A stretch of DNA of 47,107 nucleotides, taken from NCBI RefSeq assembly GCF_000308715.1, contig NZ_BAGH01000198.1:1-47107 (forward strand), given 5' to 3'. Source of the stretch: Nocardia tenerifensis NBRC 101015. GTDB lineage: Bacteria > Actinomycetota > Actinomycetes > Mycobacteriales > Mycobacteriaceae. Positions within the stretch are counted from its first letter, which is position 1, and each line of letters opens with the position of its first letter. Below, in pieces: positions 17,850 to 26,881 of this stretch. Below the pieces are notes generated by a model, which saw only the letters and a list, made by a program, of their open reading frames with translations, made no database searches and had not been told where the DNA came from. A program made the position numbers and the translations under genes.

Positions 17850-18360
17850 CGGTGCCGCTCGCGTGGCCGGACGCCGGCACCCTCCTTCGGCGGCTGGATG
17901 TTCATGACAGCAATTCATCTGCGGGGCATCCTCGGCTACAGCGCGGTCCAGGCCGCGCATGCGGTTGCGCCTTGTGCCCCGCGCCGCAGGCCCATTGCGC
18001 GTGCGCTGTGCACCGTGTGTCTTGCCCTGCGGCCCGTGCGCCGTGCGTCCTGCCCGACGCCGCTCGCGTGGCCGGACCTCGGCATTCTCCGGCGGCCGGA
18101 TGCACGTGATGGCCAACCCTCGGCGAGGAGCCCCTCAATTCCAGCGCGCTGCAACCCCTCGCCTCGCGCCACGGGGCCGCCTTGTGCGCCCGTGCACCAC
18201 GCCTCGTGCCTGGTGCCTCGTGTCCTGCGGCCCAGCGCCCGTGCCCCGGGCCCCTCGCGTGGCTGGACCCGGGCATCCTCCGGCGGCCGGATGTTCGTGA
18301 TGGCAACCCATCTGCGGGAGCCCCCTCGGCTCCAGCGCCTTGCACCCCTCGCCCCGCGCA
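17850..18360. repeat. Three degenerate ~200-bp direct repeats
   Basis: A conserved core of roughly 100 bp (CGCTCGCGTGGCCGGAC, then CGGCATCCTCCGGCGGCCGG, then ATGTTCGTGATGGCAACC) occurs from about 17855, 18060 and 18251, spaced 205 and 191 bp. The connecting DNA is CCCGTGCC/GCGCC-rich. The whole stretch 17600-18500 holds no gene I can support. Confidence 0.7.
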
Positions 18361-18510
18361 TCCTGATCGCAACGGAGTCCGCAGTCACGCTGCCGCCCCA
18401 CTGACTCAAGCAATCAACATTTTCACCGCCCCGATGTCCGAGAATGGTCTCCGGCTCCGACGTTCCATTACGAGCGACGCCACCGGGGCGGCCGACGACG
18501 AGGAGTGACG

Positions 18511-18921
18511 ATGAAATACATGATCCTGAGCTACGGCTCGCAGGAGGATTACGACGGCATGGCGGGCAAGGCGTCCGGCAAGCCCGCTTGGACGGCCGAG
18601 GAGTTCGCGGCCATGGTCCAGTTCATGACCGACTTCAACAAGCGACTGGCCGAATCCGGCGAGCTGGTGGAGACGCGCGGCTTGGCCGAGCCGGTGCATA
18701 CCCGGCGGATCGGCGGCTCGGGCACGGCGTTCGTCACCGACGGACCGTACGCGGAGACCCAGGAGGTGCTCGCCGGCTACTGGATCGTCGAGTGCGAGAG
18801 CTTCGACCGCGCCACCGAGATCGCCGCCGAGCTGGGCCGCTGCCCCGCGCCCGCGCACCTCGCCGACACGGCCTACGCGGATGTGCGGCCGATCTCCGAG
18901 GCGGCCCCCGATCACGGCTGA
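18511..18921 (+). CDS. YCII-related / DGPF-domain protein, partner of the ECF42 sigma factor
   Basis: A 136-residue protein with the family motif TDGPYAETQEVLAGYWIVE (DGPF/YciI type) and a typical N-terminus MKYMILSYGSQEDYD. ATG at 18511 has GAGGAG 5 nt upstream; a GTG at 18505 is the alternative but overlaps the ribosome site. The sigma factor start follows one base after its stop, so the two are surely cotranscribed. DGPF genes are the usual companions of ECF42 sigma factors; their biochemical role is not settled. Confidence 0.88.
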   Translation: MKYMILSYGSQEDYDGMAGKASGKPAWTAEEFAAMVQFMTDFNKRLAESGELVETRGLAEPVHTRRIGGSGTAFVTDGPYAETQEVLAGYWIVECESFDRATEIAAELGRCPAPAHLADTAYADVRPISEAAPDHG

Positions 18922-18922
18922 C

Positions 18923-20161
<1,239 letters not shown>

Positions 20162-20177
20162 CCGACCCACGGATCCG

Positions 20178-20202
20178 TCACCGGTCGAGGTCGACCGGGT
20201 GA
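20178..20202. terminator. Bidirectional hairpin between convergent genes
   Basis: TCACCGGTCGA pairs with TCGACCGGGTGA with one bulged base, between the sigma factor stop (20161) and the hydrolase stop (20234). Position between convergent genes and stem strength fit a terminator without a U-tract. Confidence 0.5.
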
Positions 20203-20233
20203 TCACGCCTGTCACCGATCCGCCCGGTCGGTG

Positions 20234-20959
20234 CTACACGCTGAGCTTCAGCAGCAGTTCACTGAGCTCGACGGGCATGGTGATCATGCAGTCGTGGCCG
20301 GTCGGTAACTCCCACACTTGGGCGGGAGAACCGTTGGGCTGCAAAGGAACTGGTCGTCGGGTGATGCCCGCCGGACTCGGGCCGACGCAATGAATATGCG
20401 TGCGCGGGACGGTGTTGAGGGCCGGGTTGTCCATGCGCACCGGTTGCTGAAGGCAGCGCACCGGTTGATCCGAGAGCATCCCGCGCAGCCAGGCAACGTC
20501 GACCGGGTCGGTGACCCCGAACAGGCCGAAGGGTGGTGGCAGCTCCGGCATCGGCGGCACCCGCCAGCCGCTGTCGGACCGCTCGGCGAGATCGATCAGA
20601 TCTCGAGTGACAGGGAGGACGTCGACCGCGGTCTCGCCGTCGCGCGGGACCATCGCGTCGAGGTAGACCAAATGCCCGATCCGGTCCGGAACCCGGTTGG
20701 CCGCAGCGGAAATGACCAGTCCCGCGTAGCTGTGCCCCACCAGGATCACCTCGGTGAGATCTTGCTCGTCGATCAGCGAGACGATGTCCTCGACGTGCGT
20801 GTCGAGCCCGACCTCGGGGCCGAGCAGATGCGCCTTGTCGCCGTAGCCGGTGAGCGACGGCGCGAGCACTCGGTGTCCGGCCGACTCCAGCAGCGGCACC
20901 ACTCGCTCCCAGCACCGTCCACTGTGCCAAGCGCCGTGGACCAGCAGAAATGTTGACAT
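20234..20959 (-). CDS. Alpha/beta hydrolase
   Basis: A 241-residue alpha/beta hydrolase. It opens with the oxyanion-hole motif FLLVHGAWHSGRCWERVVPLLE, has the nucleophile elbow GHSYAG, and ends with ELPTGHDCMITMPVELSELLL, where the histidine completes the triad. It resembles the esterase/salicylate-esterase-like branch; substrate unknown. ATG at 20959 has GAAGGA 5 nt upstream. It diverges from an HxlR regulator across a palindrome at 21001-21017. Confidence 0.87.
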   Translation of the reverse strand: MSTFLLVHGAWHSGRCWERVVPLLESAGHRVLAPSLTGYGDKAHLLGPEVGLDTHVEDIVSLIDEQDLTEVILVGHSYAGLVISAAANRVPDRIGHLVYLDAMVPRDGETAVDVLPVTRDLIDLAERSDSGWRVPPMPELPPPFGLFGVTDPVDVAWLRGMLSDQPVRCLQQPVRMDNPALNTVPRTHIHCVGPSPAGITRRPVPLQPNGSPAQVWELPTGHDCMITMPVELSELLLKLSV

Positions 20960-21000
20960 GATGTCCTTCTTTCGAGGCGAGCTACGCGCGAAACAACTAC

Positions 21001-21017
21001 GGTTACCGTTCGTAACC
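21001..21017. promoter_or_regulatory. Candidate HxlR operator
   Basis: Perfect inverted repeat GGTTAC-N5-GTAACC in the divergent region between the hydrolase and the HxlR gene. HxlR regulators commonly bind such dyads between themselves and a target gene. Confidence 0.45.
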
Positions 21018-21110
21018 CGGTACTGTTCAAGAACCGCAATCAATGGTGATCGCTCGATATGCCCAGAGCAATAAGGCACATTTCCGTGCCCCGGTTCCCC
21101 GGAGGTAACC

Positions 21111-21509
21111 ATGACCACGAGCAGGCCTGTGCCGCAGGACGTTACGTGCCGAACCCGGGTGGTGCTCGACATCGTCGCCGGCAAGTGGTCGTTGCTGATC
21201 GTGCGCAATCTCCGGCACGGTCCGCGCCGCTTCACCGAGCTCAAACGAGACATCGACGGGATCAGCCAGCGCATGCTCACCGTCACACTGCGCGACCTGG
21301 AACGCGACGGAATCTTGACCCGCACCGTGCACAACGTCATGCCACCCCACGTCAGCTACGAGCTCACCCCGATGGGCAGGACGCTGCGCGAAGCCACCGC
21401 GCCACTGCTGGAGTGGAGCGTCGCCCACCTCACCCACATCGACGCCGCCCGCGCGGAATACGATGCCCGCGCCGACACCGGCCAACCCGGTCGAAGTGGC
21501 CGCGCCTGA
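21111..21509 (+). CDS. HxlR family transcriptional regulator
   Basis: A 132-residue winged-helix protein. The typical N-terminal Cys is in DVTCRTRVVLDIVAGKWSLLIVRNLRHGPRRFTELKRDIDGISQRMLTVTLRDLERDGILTRTV, which covers the whole HxlR HTH, and YELTPMGRTLREATAPLLEW follows. The conserved Cys near the N-terminus often senses electrophiles or quinones in this family; that is not shown here. It likely regulates the divergent hydrolase. Confidence 0.92.
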   Translation: MTTSRPVPQDVTCRTRVVLDIVAGKWSLLIVRNLRHGPRRFTELKRDIDGISQRMLTVTLRDLERDGILTRTVHNVMPPHVSYELTPMGRTLREATAPLLEWSVAHLTHIDAARAEYDARADTGQPGRSGRA

Positions 21510-21719
21510 CCCGGCCCGCATCGATCGTCGACGCCCGGAAGTCGGCGTAAGTCGTTCTCCACCAAGCGGTTCGGATAGCGCTCGTCAAGGTCCAGAAGCC
21601 GGCCCAAGTCGTTGACATCGGTGCGCTCTCACGCCGCTCTGTGGTGATCGCGAAACATGCCCGCCCGAGCACAGTGCGCCACGTCTCTCTCGGCATGCTT
21701 CCCAACTGAACCGACAAAA

Positions 21720-21730
21720 TGTAGGTTACA
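21720..21730. promoter_or_regulatory. Second TetR-type site, near the dehydrogenase relic
   Basis: TGTAGGTTACA with flanking ACAAAA on the left repeats the centre of the 22804-22830 palindrome. It lies 10 bp before the relic at 21740, so the decayed gene was probably part of the same regulon. Confidence 0.5.
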
Positions 21731-21739
21731 TATTCGGGC

Positions 21740-22086
21740 GTGGTGGGTTCGCGTGCGGCACGGTTCCTGCGGCAGTGGTACCCGTCGCTGCCGTTCACCA
21801 TCGCCGGTCGTGATCTCGACCGCGCACGACGGGTGGCTGCATCGCAGCACCTATCTGCTGCACCCGCGGGGGGCAGGGGCCGTTGACCTCGCTCGGTGTC
21901 GCGCTGGGGGTGGAACGCCTGCTCGAGCTCGACGGCGCGACCCCACCCGGTCCCGGCGTCCATACCCCCGAAGCGCTGTTTTCCTCGACCTATGTGGTGG
22001 GTCGCATGCTCGAGACGGGTGCGGTCTTCCTCGACGACGCCACCGGTGACCCGGTCGAGGAGTTGCCGGCGGCGACGATGACATAG
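21740..22086 (+). pseudogene. Internally deleted saccharopine dehydrogenase-like gene
   Basis: The beginning (VVGSRAARFLRQWYPSLPF, then TIAGRDLDRARRVAA) is the N-terminal Rossmann region of a saccharopine dehydrogenase-like oxidoreductase. After a short junction near 21850-21880, in another frame, comes the C-terminal end (TSLGVALGVERLLELDG to the stop at 22086). Most of the middle, some 250 residues, is missing, so the gene is dead. Confidence 0.65.
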
Positions 22087-22177
22087 CTTGTCGCCCAACG
22101 TAATCGGCATCGCGTGCGCCGCGCACCGGGGGCGCTGGATGCCGAAAGCGTGCGGGTGCGCCCGCCAGTTGACTGCT

Positions 22178-22765
22178 TCAGCCGGTCGCGGTGATGTCGA
22201 GGCCGGCGAGGATGAGACCGGTCAGCGCGTCGGTGGCCTCGGTGAGGGTGGCGCGGCCGCGGATCAGCTCGGCGCCGAGGATCTCGGCGGCGCCCATCAC
22301 CGCGAAACAGCGCAGCCGCAGAGTCCGCGCCGACAGGCGGGTGTGGCCGGCGATGGCGGCGCTCATCATGTCCGCGAATCCGTCGCACAATTCGAGTTCG
22401 ACGGGCTCGAGTTCAGGGCTGCCGCGCAGCGCCGAGGCCACGGCGGTCCACTCGGAAACCTCCGTCAGGCACGTGAAGTAAGCCGTGCTCAACGCCTGGG
22501 CCAGCTCCTGCGGGTCCGCGTTCGCCCGCGCCAAGGCTGTGCTGGTCATCTCGCGTAGCCGATCGGCGAGCCGACGGTAAAGCGCGAGCAGCAACCCGGG
22601 CCGGGTGCCGAAGTGGTCGTACACCACCGGGCGGCTGACTCCGGCGGCTTCGGCCAGGGTCACCAGGGACAGTTGGTCGGTGCCGTGCGCCCGCACGATC
22701 GACAGCGCGGCATCGAGCAGCTGCTCGCGCCGCTCTTGGCGGGACAGCCGGGGCGTGGTCGGCAA
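22178..22765 (-). CDS. TetR family transcriptional regulator
   Basis: A 195-residue repressor. The HTH is at residues 8-55 (RQERREQLLDAALSIVRAHGTDQLSLVTLAEAAGVSRPVVYDHFGTRPGLLLALY), followed by an all-helical ligand domain. The start is taken as TTG at 22765 because AGAGAGGA lies 8 nt upstream and residue 1 then fits the family; other starts further up would pass through the operator. It diverges from a CocE fragment and overlooks a 27-bp palindrome at 22804-22830. Confidence 0.85.
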   Translation of the reverse strand: MPTTPRLSRQERREQLLDAALSIVRAHGTDQLSLVTLAEAAGVSRPVVYDHFGTRPGLLLALYRRLADRLREMTSTALARANADPQELAQALSTAYFTCLTEVSEWTAVASALRGSPELEPVELELCDGFADMMSAAIAGHTRLSARTLRLRCFAVMGAAEILGAELIRGRATLTEATDALTGLILAGLDITATG

Positions 22766-22803
22766 AATTCTCGTCCTCTCTTGCGCTCGACCCACAGCGT
22801 ACT

Positions 22804-22830
22804 CTACAAACTGTAGGTTACATTTTGTAG
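22804..22830. promoter_or_regulatory. 27-bp TetR operator palindrome
   Basis: CTACAAA-N13-TTTGTAG encloses a second dyad, TGTA-GGT-TACA, with the same centre (22817). It lies 39 bp from the TetR start and 28 bp from the CocE fragment start, the expected place for autoregulation and divergent control. Confidence 0.7.
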
Positions 22831-22857
22831 GCAACGGAGATCTGGAGAGGTGTCGCG

Positions 22858-23118
22858 ATGACAGTGGATTGGCGCAGTGCGCGCGCGGCGATGTCGGGGC
22901 GGTTGGTCGATGCGTGGCTGCGGGTTCCACCTGCCACGATCGCTGTCCCGCAGGAAACACGGGACATGACCATTCCCATGCCCGACGGGGCCGAACTGCT
23001 CGCCGACCGGCTGCGCCCACCGGGAGAAACGCCGCTGCCGGTGGTACTGATCCGCAGTCCCTACGGCCGCCGGGGAGCGTTCCTGGCCTCACACGTCGTC
23101 CTGCCGGTCAGGCGGTAA
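22858..23118 (+). pseudogene. CocE/NonD hydrolase, N-terminal fragment
   Basis: 86 residues with MTIPMPDGAELLADRL..PLPVVLIRSPYGRRGAFLA, the N-terminal strand region of X-Pro dipeptidyl-peptidase/CocE hydrolases, which are normally about 550 residues. The similarity ends near residue 76 and a stop follows. The catalytic domain is absent. The TetR operator lies directly upstream, so the original gene was probably the regulated one. Confidence 0.65.
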
Positions 23119-23258
23119 GGGGTACGGGGCGGTATCGCGAGAAGACAACTGCCGCTTGGCAATTGACCGGCAGTGCGTCTCGGAAGGCGCATGCTGAACG
23201 CCCGCTCATCATGCCGAGGGTGTTCACCGCCGGACTTCTCGGACGCGCGGAACGTGCC

Positions 23259-23471
23259 TCAGGCAGTCAGCTGTTCTCTGGCGCACCTCAGGAAGGCCGC
23301 CACCAGACCGGAATCCTCGGTGCGCGTCGCGAGGACGACGCGGCTCGGTGCGACTCCGTGTAGCGGGATCACCGCGAGGTCTGTTCGGGTGGTGTTGACA
23401 TGGCTGCGGGTGGCGACGGCGAGAGTATCCCCGGCGGCCACGAATTCCCAGGTGTCGTCGAGGGTGTTCAT
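23259..23471 (-). pseudogene. LysR-type regulator, C-terminal fragment
   Basis: About 70 residues (FVAAGDTLAVATRSHVNTTR, then TDLAVIPLHGVAPSRVVLATR, then SGLVAAFLRCAREQL) match the end of a LysR substrate-binding domain. The HTH and the first half of the sensor domain are missing. It ends in its own stop at 23259. Confidence 0.6.
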
Positions 23472-23530
23472 CGCGGGGCCGGCGGGCGCGGGCCGGCCGT
23501 CCGGTCGGGGTTCGAGACGCCAGAAGGCGG

Positions 23531-23725
23531 ATGTCGCGAGCCCTGTTCGGCCACGGCGTCTACGCGGTCGCCTTCACCCATCCGGTCGTGCCCCGGGGCG
23601 CGGCGCGCATTCGCGTCCAGGTCTCGGCCGCCCACTCGGACGCCGAGATCGCCTGCTGCGTCGAGGCATTCGTGCGTGCCCGGCGCGACGTCGCGGCCGA
23701 TGGTCACACCGGGACGGGCCGATGA
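23531..23725 (+). pseudogene. KBL-like (glycine C-acetyltransferase) C-terminal fragment
   Basis: LFGHGVYAVAFTHPVVPRG followed by AARIRVQVSAAHSDAEI is the C-terminal signature of PLP-dependent 2-amino-3-ketobutyrate CoA ligase and related alpha-oxoamine synthases. Everything before it, including the PLP lysine, is missing. Its TGA overlaps the ATG of the deacetylase gene (ATGA), so an ancestral operon order may be preserved. Confidence 0.65.
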
Positions 23726-24567
23726 GCGAGGCGCCGATACGGTGGCCGGGCGGCAAGCAGGCGGCGGTCATCATCACCGTGGCCGTGGAGCTGTGGTCAC
23801 CGGGCCACTGGCCGGTCTACGCCCCGATGGCCGCGGCGTGGCCACTGCCGGGAGTGCTTGATACACACAGTGTTTCCTGGTCCGAGTACGGCGCCACCAC
23901 CGGGGTGTGGCGGCTGCTCGACATTCTGCGTCACGTGCCCGCCACCTTCGGCGCCAACGGCCTTGTGGCCGAGAGGTTTCCGCAAGCGGTCAAGGCCGTG
24001 CACGACGCCGGGCACGGGATCGCCGCGCACTCCTACGCGCAGGATGTCATCCCGGCCCTGCTCGACGTTCGCGCCGAACGCGAGAACATCCGCCGATGCA
24101 CCGCGATCCTCGGCGACCTGACCGGCGTGCGCCCCATCGGCTGGATGAGTCCCCGGGCCTCGGGCACGACGAACAACCCCGATCTGCTGGCCGAGGCCGG
24201 ATACCTGTGGTCCGGTGACTACAACGACTACGAACTACCGCGAGTCCTGACGACCCGGCACGGCCCGCTCGTCGCGATCATGCACAGTGCGCTGTCCGAC
24301 ATTCGCGGCGCAGCCGGACCCCGCGACTACCTGGACAGCCACGTCGACCTGCTGAACGACGTGCTCGACGCGCCCGGCGCGGGGATCTACAACCTGACCG
24401 TGCACGCACACGTCGGCGCCAGGCCGCTGCTGTCCGGCATGTTCGTCCGGATCCTCGAGCATATCGAGTCGGTGAGCGACAAAGTGTGGCTCGCAGCGCA
24501 CCGGCAGGTCGCCGAACACATTGTCAGCCAACAGAATTCAGAAGGGAGCTGTGCCGATCATGGTTGA
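23722..24567 (+). CDS. Polysaccharide deacetylase-family (PuuE-like) hydrolase
   Basis: A 281-residue protein resembling the NodB/PuuE allantoinase-like branch. KQAAVIITVAVELW is the first strand, GVWRLLDILRHVPATFGANGLVAERFPQAVKAVHDAGHGIAAHSY carries the metal-site histidine region, and GWMSPRASGTTNNPDLLAEAGYLWSGDYND is typical of PuuE relatives. Likely a cytosolic amidohydrolase rather than a wall deacetylase, since no signal peptide is present. The next gene starts 8 nt before its stop. Confidence 0.82.
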   Translation: MSEAPIRWPGGKQAAVIITVAVELWSPGHWPVYAPMAAAWPLPGVLDTHSVSWSEYGATTGVWRLLDILRHVPATFGANGLVAERFPQAVKAVHDAGHGIAAHSYAQDVIPALLDVRAERENIRRCTAILGDLTGVRPIGWMSPRASGTTNNPDLLAEAGYLWSGDYNDYELPRVLTTRHGPLVAIMHSALSDIRGAAGPRDYLDSHVDLLNDVLDAPGAGIYNLTVHAHVGARPLLSGMFVRILEHIESVSDKVWLAAHRQVAEHIVSQQNSEGSCADHG

Positions 24568-25504
24568 TACGCTCGTCATCGGCGGCACCGGCGCGATGGG
24601 CAGCGCGGTGGTCCACCGACTGCTCCGCACTCCCGGCGACACCGTCGCCGTGCTCACCCGCAAGCCTCGCGCGGACAAGGCCGCGGATCTGCTGGCGCGT
24701 GGAGGCAGCCGGATCCGCACCGTTCAGGGCGATCTGGACGACGCCGACAGCGTCCGCGCGGCCGTCACCGGCATGGAGCAAGTGTTCTGCAATACCGACT
24801 TCTGGTCCGGCGCAAGCGTTCTCGGCGAATATCGGAGGGGGATCACCGTGCTGGAGGCCGCGCGGGCGGCCCGGGTCGAACGGTTCGTCTGGTCCTCACT
24901 GGACAGCGCCGTGACCCTCACCGGCGGATCCATCCCGGTGCCGCACCTCGACGCGAAAGCCGCCGTGGCGGCGCACATCAACATGCTCCGATCCGATGAG
25001 ACGATGCGTGAGGTCGACGACGGCTGGTACAGCGACCACGTGTCGATCCTGACGACCTCGCCCTACTTCGAGAATCTGCGAGCGCGCCTCGCGCCACAGC
25101 GCCACCCGCTCCCCGACGGACGGTCCGGGCTGTTGTTCTCCCTCCCGTTGGGATCGGGCAGGTACCCGCTGATCGGGCTGGACGACATCGCGTGGTTCGC
25201 CGACTTCATGCTCCAGAACTGGCAGAGCTGGGGTGCCCGCGACCTCGCCGTCGCAGCGGACAGCCTGACCGGTGACGAGATAGCCGCCACCTTCGAGCAG
25301 GTGACGGGCACCCCGTGCCGATACCGCCCGATTCCGCCGGACGATCTGCGATCCTCGATGCCCGGCGTCGGCCACGACTACGCGGCCATGTTCCGCTTCT
25401 TCCAAACACGCGACATCCTCGGCCTCGATCGAAACCTAACGCACCTGCGCGAACTCCACCCGGTGTTGATGACCTTTGAAGACTGGCTCCGCGCCACGGC
25501 ATAG
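24560..25504 (+). CDS. NmrA-like NAD(P)-binding protein
   Basis: A 314-residue atypical SDR. The Rossmann motif is LVIGGTGAMGSAVVHRLL; the NmrA/HSCARG-like pattern continues with VQGDLDDADSVRAAVTGMEQVFC and VERFVWSSLDSA. Family members sense the NADP(H) ratio or reduce small ketones. ATG at 24560 is preferred, 11 nt after GAAGGGAG; GTG at 24551 is too close to it. Overlap with the deacetylase gene implies one operon. The role of the pair is unknown. Confidence 0.82.
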   Translation: MVDTLVIGGTGAMGSAVVHRLLRTPGDTVAVLTRKPRADKAADLLARGGSRIRTVQGDLDDADSVRAAVTGMEQVFCNTDFWSGASVLGEYRRGITVLEAARAARVERFVWSSLDSAVTLTGGSIPVPHLDAKAAVAAHINMLRSDETMREVDDGWYSDHVSILTTSPYFENLRARLAPQRHPLPDGRSGLLFSLPLGSGRYPLIGLDDIAWFADFMLQNWQSWGARDLAVAADSLTGDEIAATFEQVTGTPCRYRPIPPDDLRSSMPGVGHDYAAMFRFFQTRDILGLDRNLTHLRELHPVLMTFEDWLRATA

Positions 25505-25626
25505 GTTGTGGCGCAAATATTCTTAACTGGTTCTCCCCGCACAAACCGATGCTGTCGCGGCCACTGTCTCGCTCTCGCCGTCAGCCGCTTCGAACTCCGC
25601 CTCTACGACTCCGTGGGCAACGGTCT

Positions 25627-25806
25627 TCACCACAGCAGAAAGATCGCCTCCTGGCCCACCACATAGCCGATGACCACCGCGGCCACACCGCCGAGCGCCA
25701 CCACAGGCCAGGACTTGCCGCGCCACCGAAGTGTCACCACCACGAGTGTGGTGAGCACGAGAATCCCGATGAGCAGAGCTACAGCAGGCGTGTGATCAGT
25801 CTGCAT
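25627..25806 (-). CDS. Small two-helix membrane protein (hypothetical)
   Basis: 59 residues from ATG at 25806 (GTG at 25839 would add 11). Two hydrophobic helices, AVALLIGILVLTTLVVVTL and WPVVALGGVAAVVIGYVVG, are separated by a basic turn RWRGKS. No family recognised and no clear ribosome site. It converges with the NmrA gene. Confidence 0.4.
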   Translation of the reverse strand: MQTDHTPAVALLIGILVLTTLVVVTLRWRGKSWPVVALGGVAAVVIGYVVGQEAIFLLW

Positions 25807-25867
25807 AGGGTAGTAGACAATTTCATCATCGGACTCCACGCTAGTCGAATCGGCTCATCGGAATTCG

Positions 25868-26095
25868 ATGTTTCATCGAGCTGGGCTGCCACGCCGCCGA
25901 GGTGCGGCGACCGCCGTGATCGAGGGGGTAGCGCCGGACGCCACGGAGCACGGGTTCCCCGGACTTTACTGGAACACCTTGGAAGACAGCCCAGCTCGCG
26001 CGCTATATGACAACCTAGGCAGGGCTTCAGCAGGGGCTCGTTCACTACACGTACCGACCCGATGCCGGCACTCGACGCGTGACCACGCGGTAACG
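25868..26095 (+). pseudogene. GNAT acetyltransferase C-terminal relic
   Basis: AATAVIEGVAPDATEHGF followed by PGLYWNTLEDSPARALYDNLG is the acetyl-CoA-proximal C-terminal half of a GNAT protein. The final strand (LVHYTYRPDA) appears in the next frame, so there is a frameshift near 26035. The N-terminal half is missing. Confidence 0.6.
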
Positions 26096-26316
26096 CCTCG
26101 TTCCGGACGGTCAAGTTGACCAAAGGCGTTGGCGGACAACCTATCTCGCGAGCATCCGATGACGCCGTCCTCGGTTTGCCTGACATCGATCCGCGCGACA
26201 GCCTCGTAACAGGTAGCGTTCGGGGTGGCAGGCGAGCGTGAACGTGTCGCCGACTCGGTGCAGCTCCTGACGGAAAGGCGTGGGGGAGCGCGGTGCTGCG
26301 GCGTCTCGGTCTCGGC
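26096..26316. other. Interval without recognisable features
   Basis: I see no gene, repeat or clear regulatory site here; base composition resembles the surrounding pseudogene-rich region. Confidence 0.4.
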
Positions 26317-26658
26317 TCAATGGTCGATGCCGGGGAGACTGACCGGATCAGAGTCCGGTGGGATGTTCTGGGCCCCGCGAAGGTGCGGACTCGGTGGCAC
26401 CGGGCTGCGCGGTTCACGGTCGCCGGCCAGATCTCCGCCTTCTGGCTCGTCGGGGGCCGGTATTGGGAACACTCGGGTCGACAACAATCTTGACCCGGGA
26501 GGCCCGCAGACTACCTTCCCTGCTGCCGCCTGGTATGCCGTCTTTCCCGCCTCGCACCGCATTCTCTCGTGGCGGCCGTCGGGAAGTACACGCAGGTAGT
26601 AGGGGCTGACACCATCGGGCTGCAGTGTGTAATCGCCAGGTTCCGGGTTGTGTGTCAT
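26317..26658 (-). CDS. Hypothetical protein
   Basis: 113 residues from ATG at 26658. The N-terminal half (MTHNPEPGDYTLQPDGVSPYYLRVLPDGRHERMR) looks like a real folded segment; the C-terminal half is proline-rich (IPAPDEPEGGDLAGDREPRSPVPP). No family recognised. The 47-bp tandem duplication starts 7 bp upstream. GAGG almost touches the start codon, so initiation is uncertain. Confidence 0.4.
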   Translation of the reverse strand: MTHNPEPGDYTLQPDGVSPYYLRVLPDGRHERMRCEAGKTAYQAAAGKVVCGPPGSRLLSTRVFPIPAPDEPEGGDLAGDREPRSPVPPSPHLRGAQNIPPDSDPVSLPGIDH

Positions 26659-26664
26659 ACCTCG

Positions 26665-26758
26665 GAATTGTGACACCTCAATCGCATGGTCGAAACGTAT
26701 GCGCCCGCCCTGAATTGTGACACCCCAATCGCACGGTCGGAGCTTGTGCGCCCGCCCC
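26665..26758. repeat. Tandem duplication of a 47-bp unit
   Basis: GAATTGTGACACC..CAATCGCA..GGTCG..GCGCCCGCCC occurs at 26665-26711 and again at 26712-26758 with a handful of substitutions. It immediately precedes the hypothetical gene on the minus strand and may be a duplicated promoter/operator. Confidence 0.85.
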
Positions 26759-26830
26759 GGTCGGCGATGTCTATCACTCGATGGTGGTCGAAGTTCCCCC
26801 GGTGCCTTCTGCGCCGACGAAAGTGCTGCT

Positions 26831-26865
26831 AGGCAAGCCTGTCCGGCGACGGGACAGGCTTGCCT
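26831..26865 (-). terminator. Strong hairpin after the epimerase gene
   Basis: AGGCAAGCCTGTCC (26831-26844) pairs perfectly with GGACAGGCTTGCCT (26852-26865) around a 7-nt loop. It starts 17 bp after the epimerase stop on the minus strand, a classic place for a terminator. Confidence 0.7.
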
Positions 26866-26881
26866 CCCAGGCAACGGTGGG

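Noticed and set aside
17565..18116. N-terminal extension of the serine hydrolase through the 9-bp repeat
   Set aside because: The frame is open only because the repeat length is a multiple of 3; Gly-Ser-Glu runs and basic low-complexity sequence do not resemble the family N-terminus.
17682..18360. CRISPR-like array
   Set aside because: Units are contiguous 9-mers or diverged 200-bp blocks without unique spacers; no cas genes are nearby.
21510..21711. Minus-strand frame with LLDLDERYPNRLVENDLRRL near 21540-21600
   Set aside because: Looks protein-like for about 25 residues but continues as antisense of the HxlR gene, and no family was recognised.
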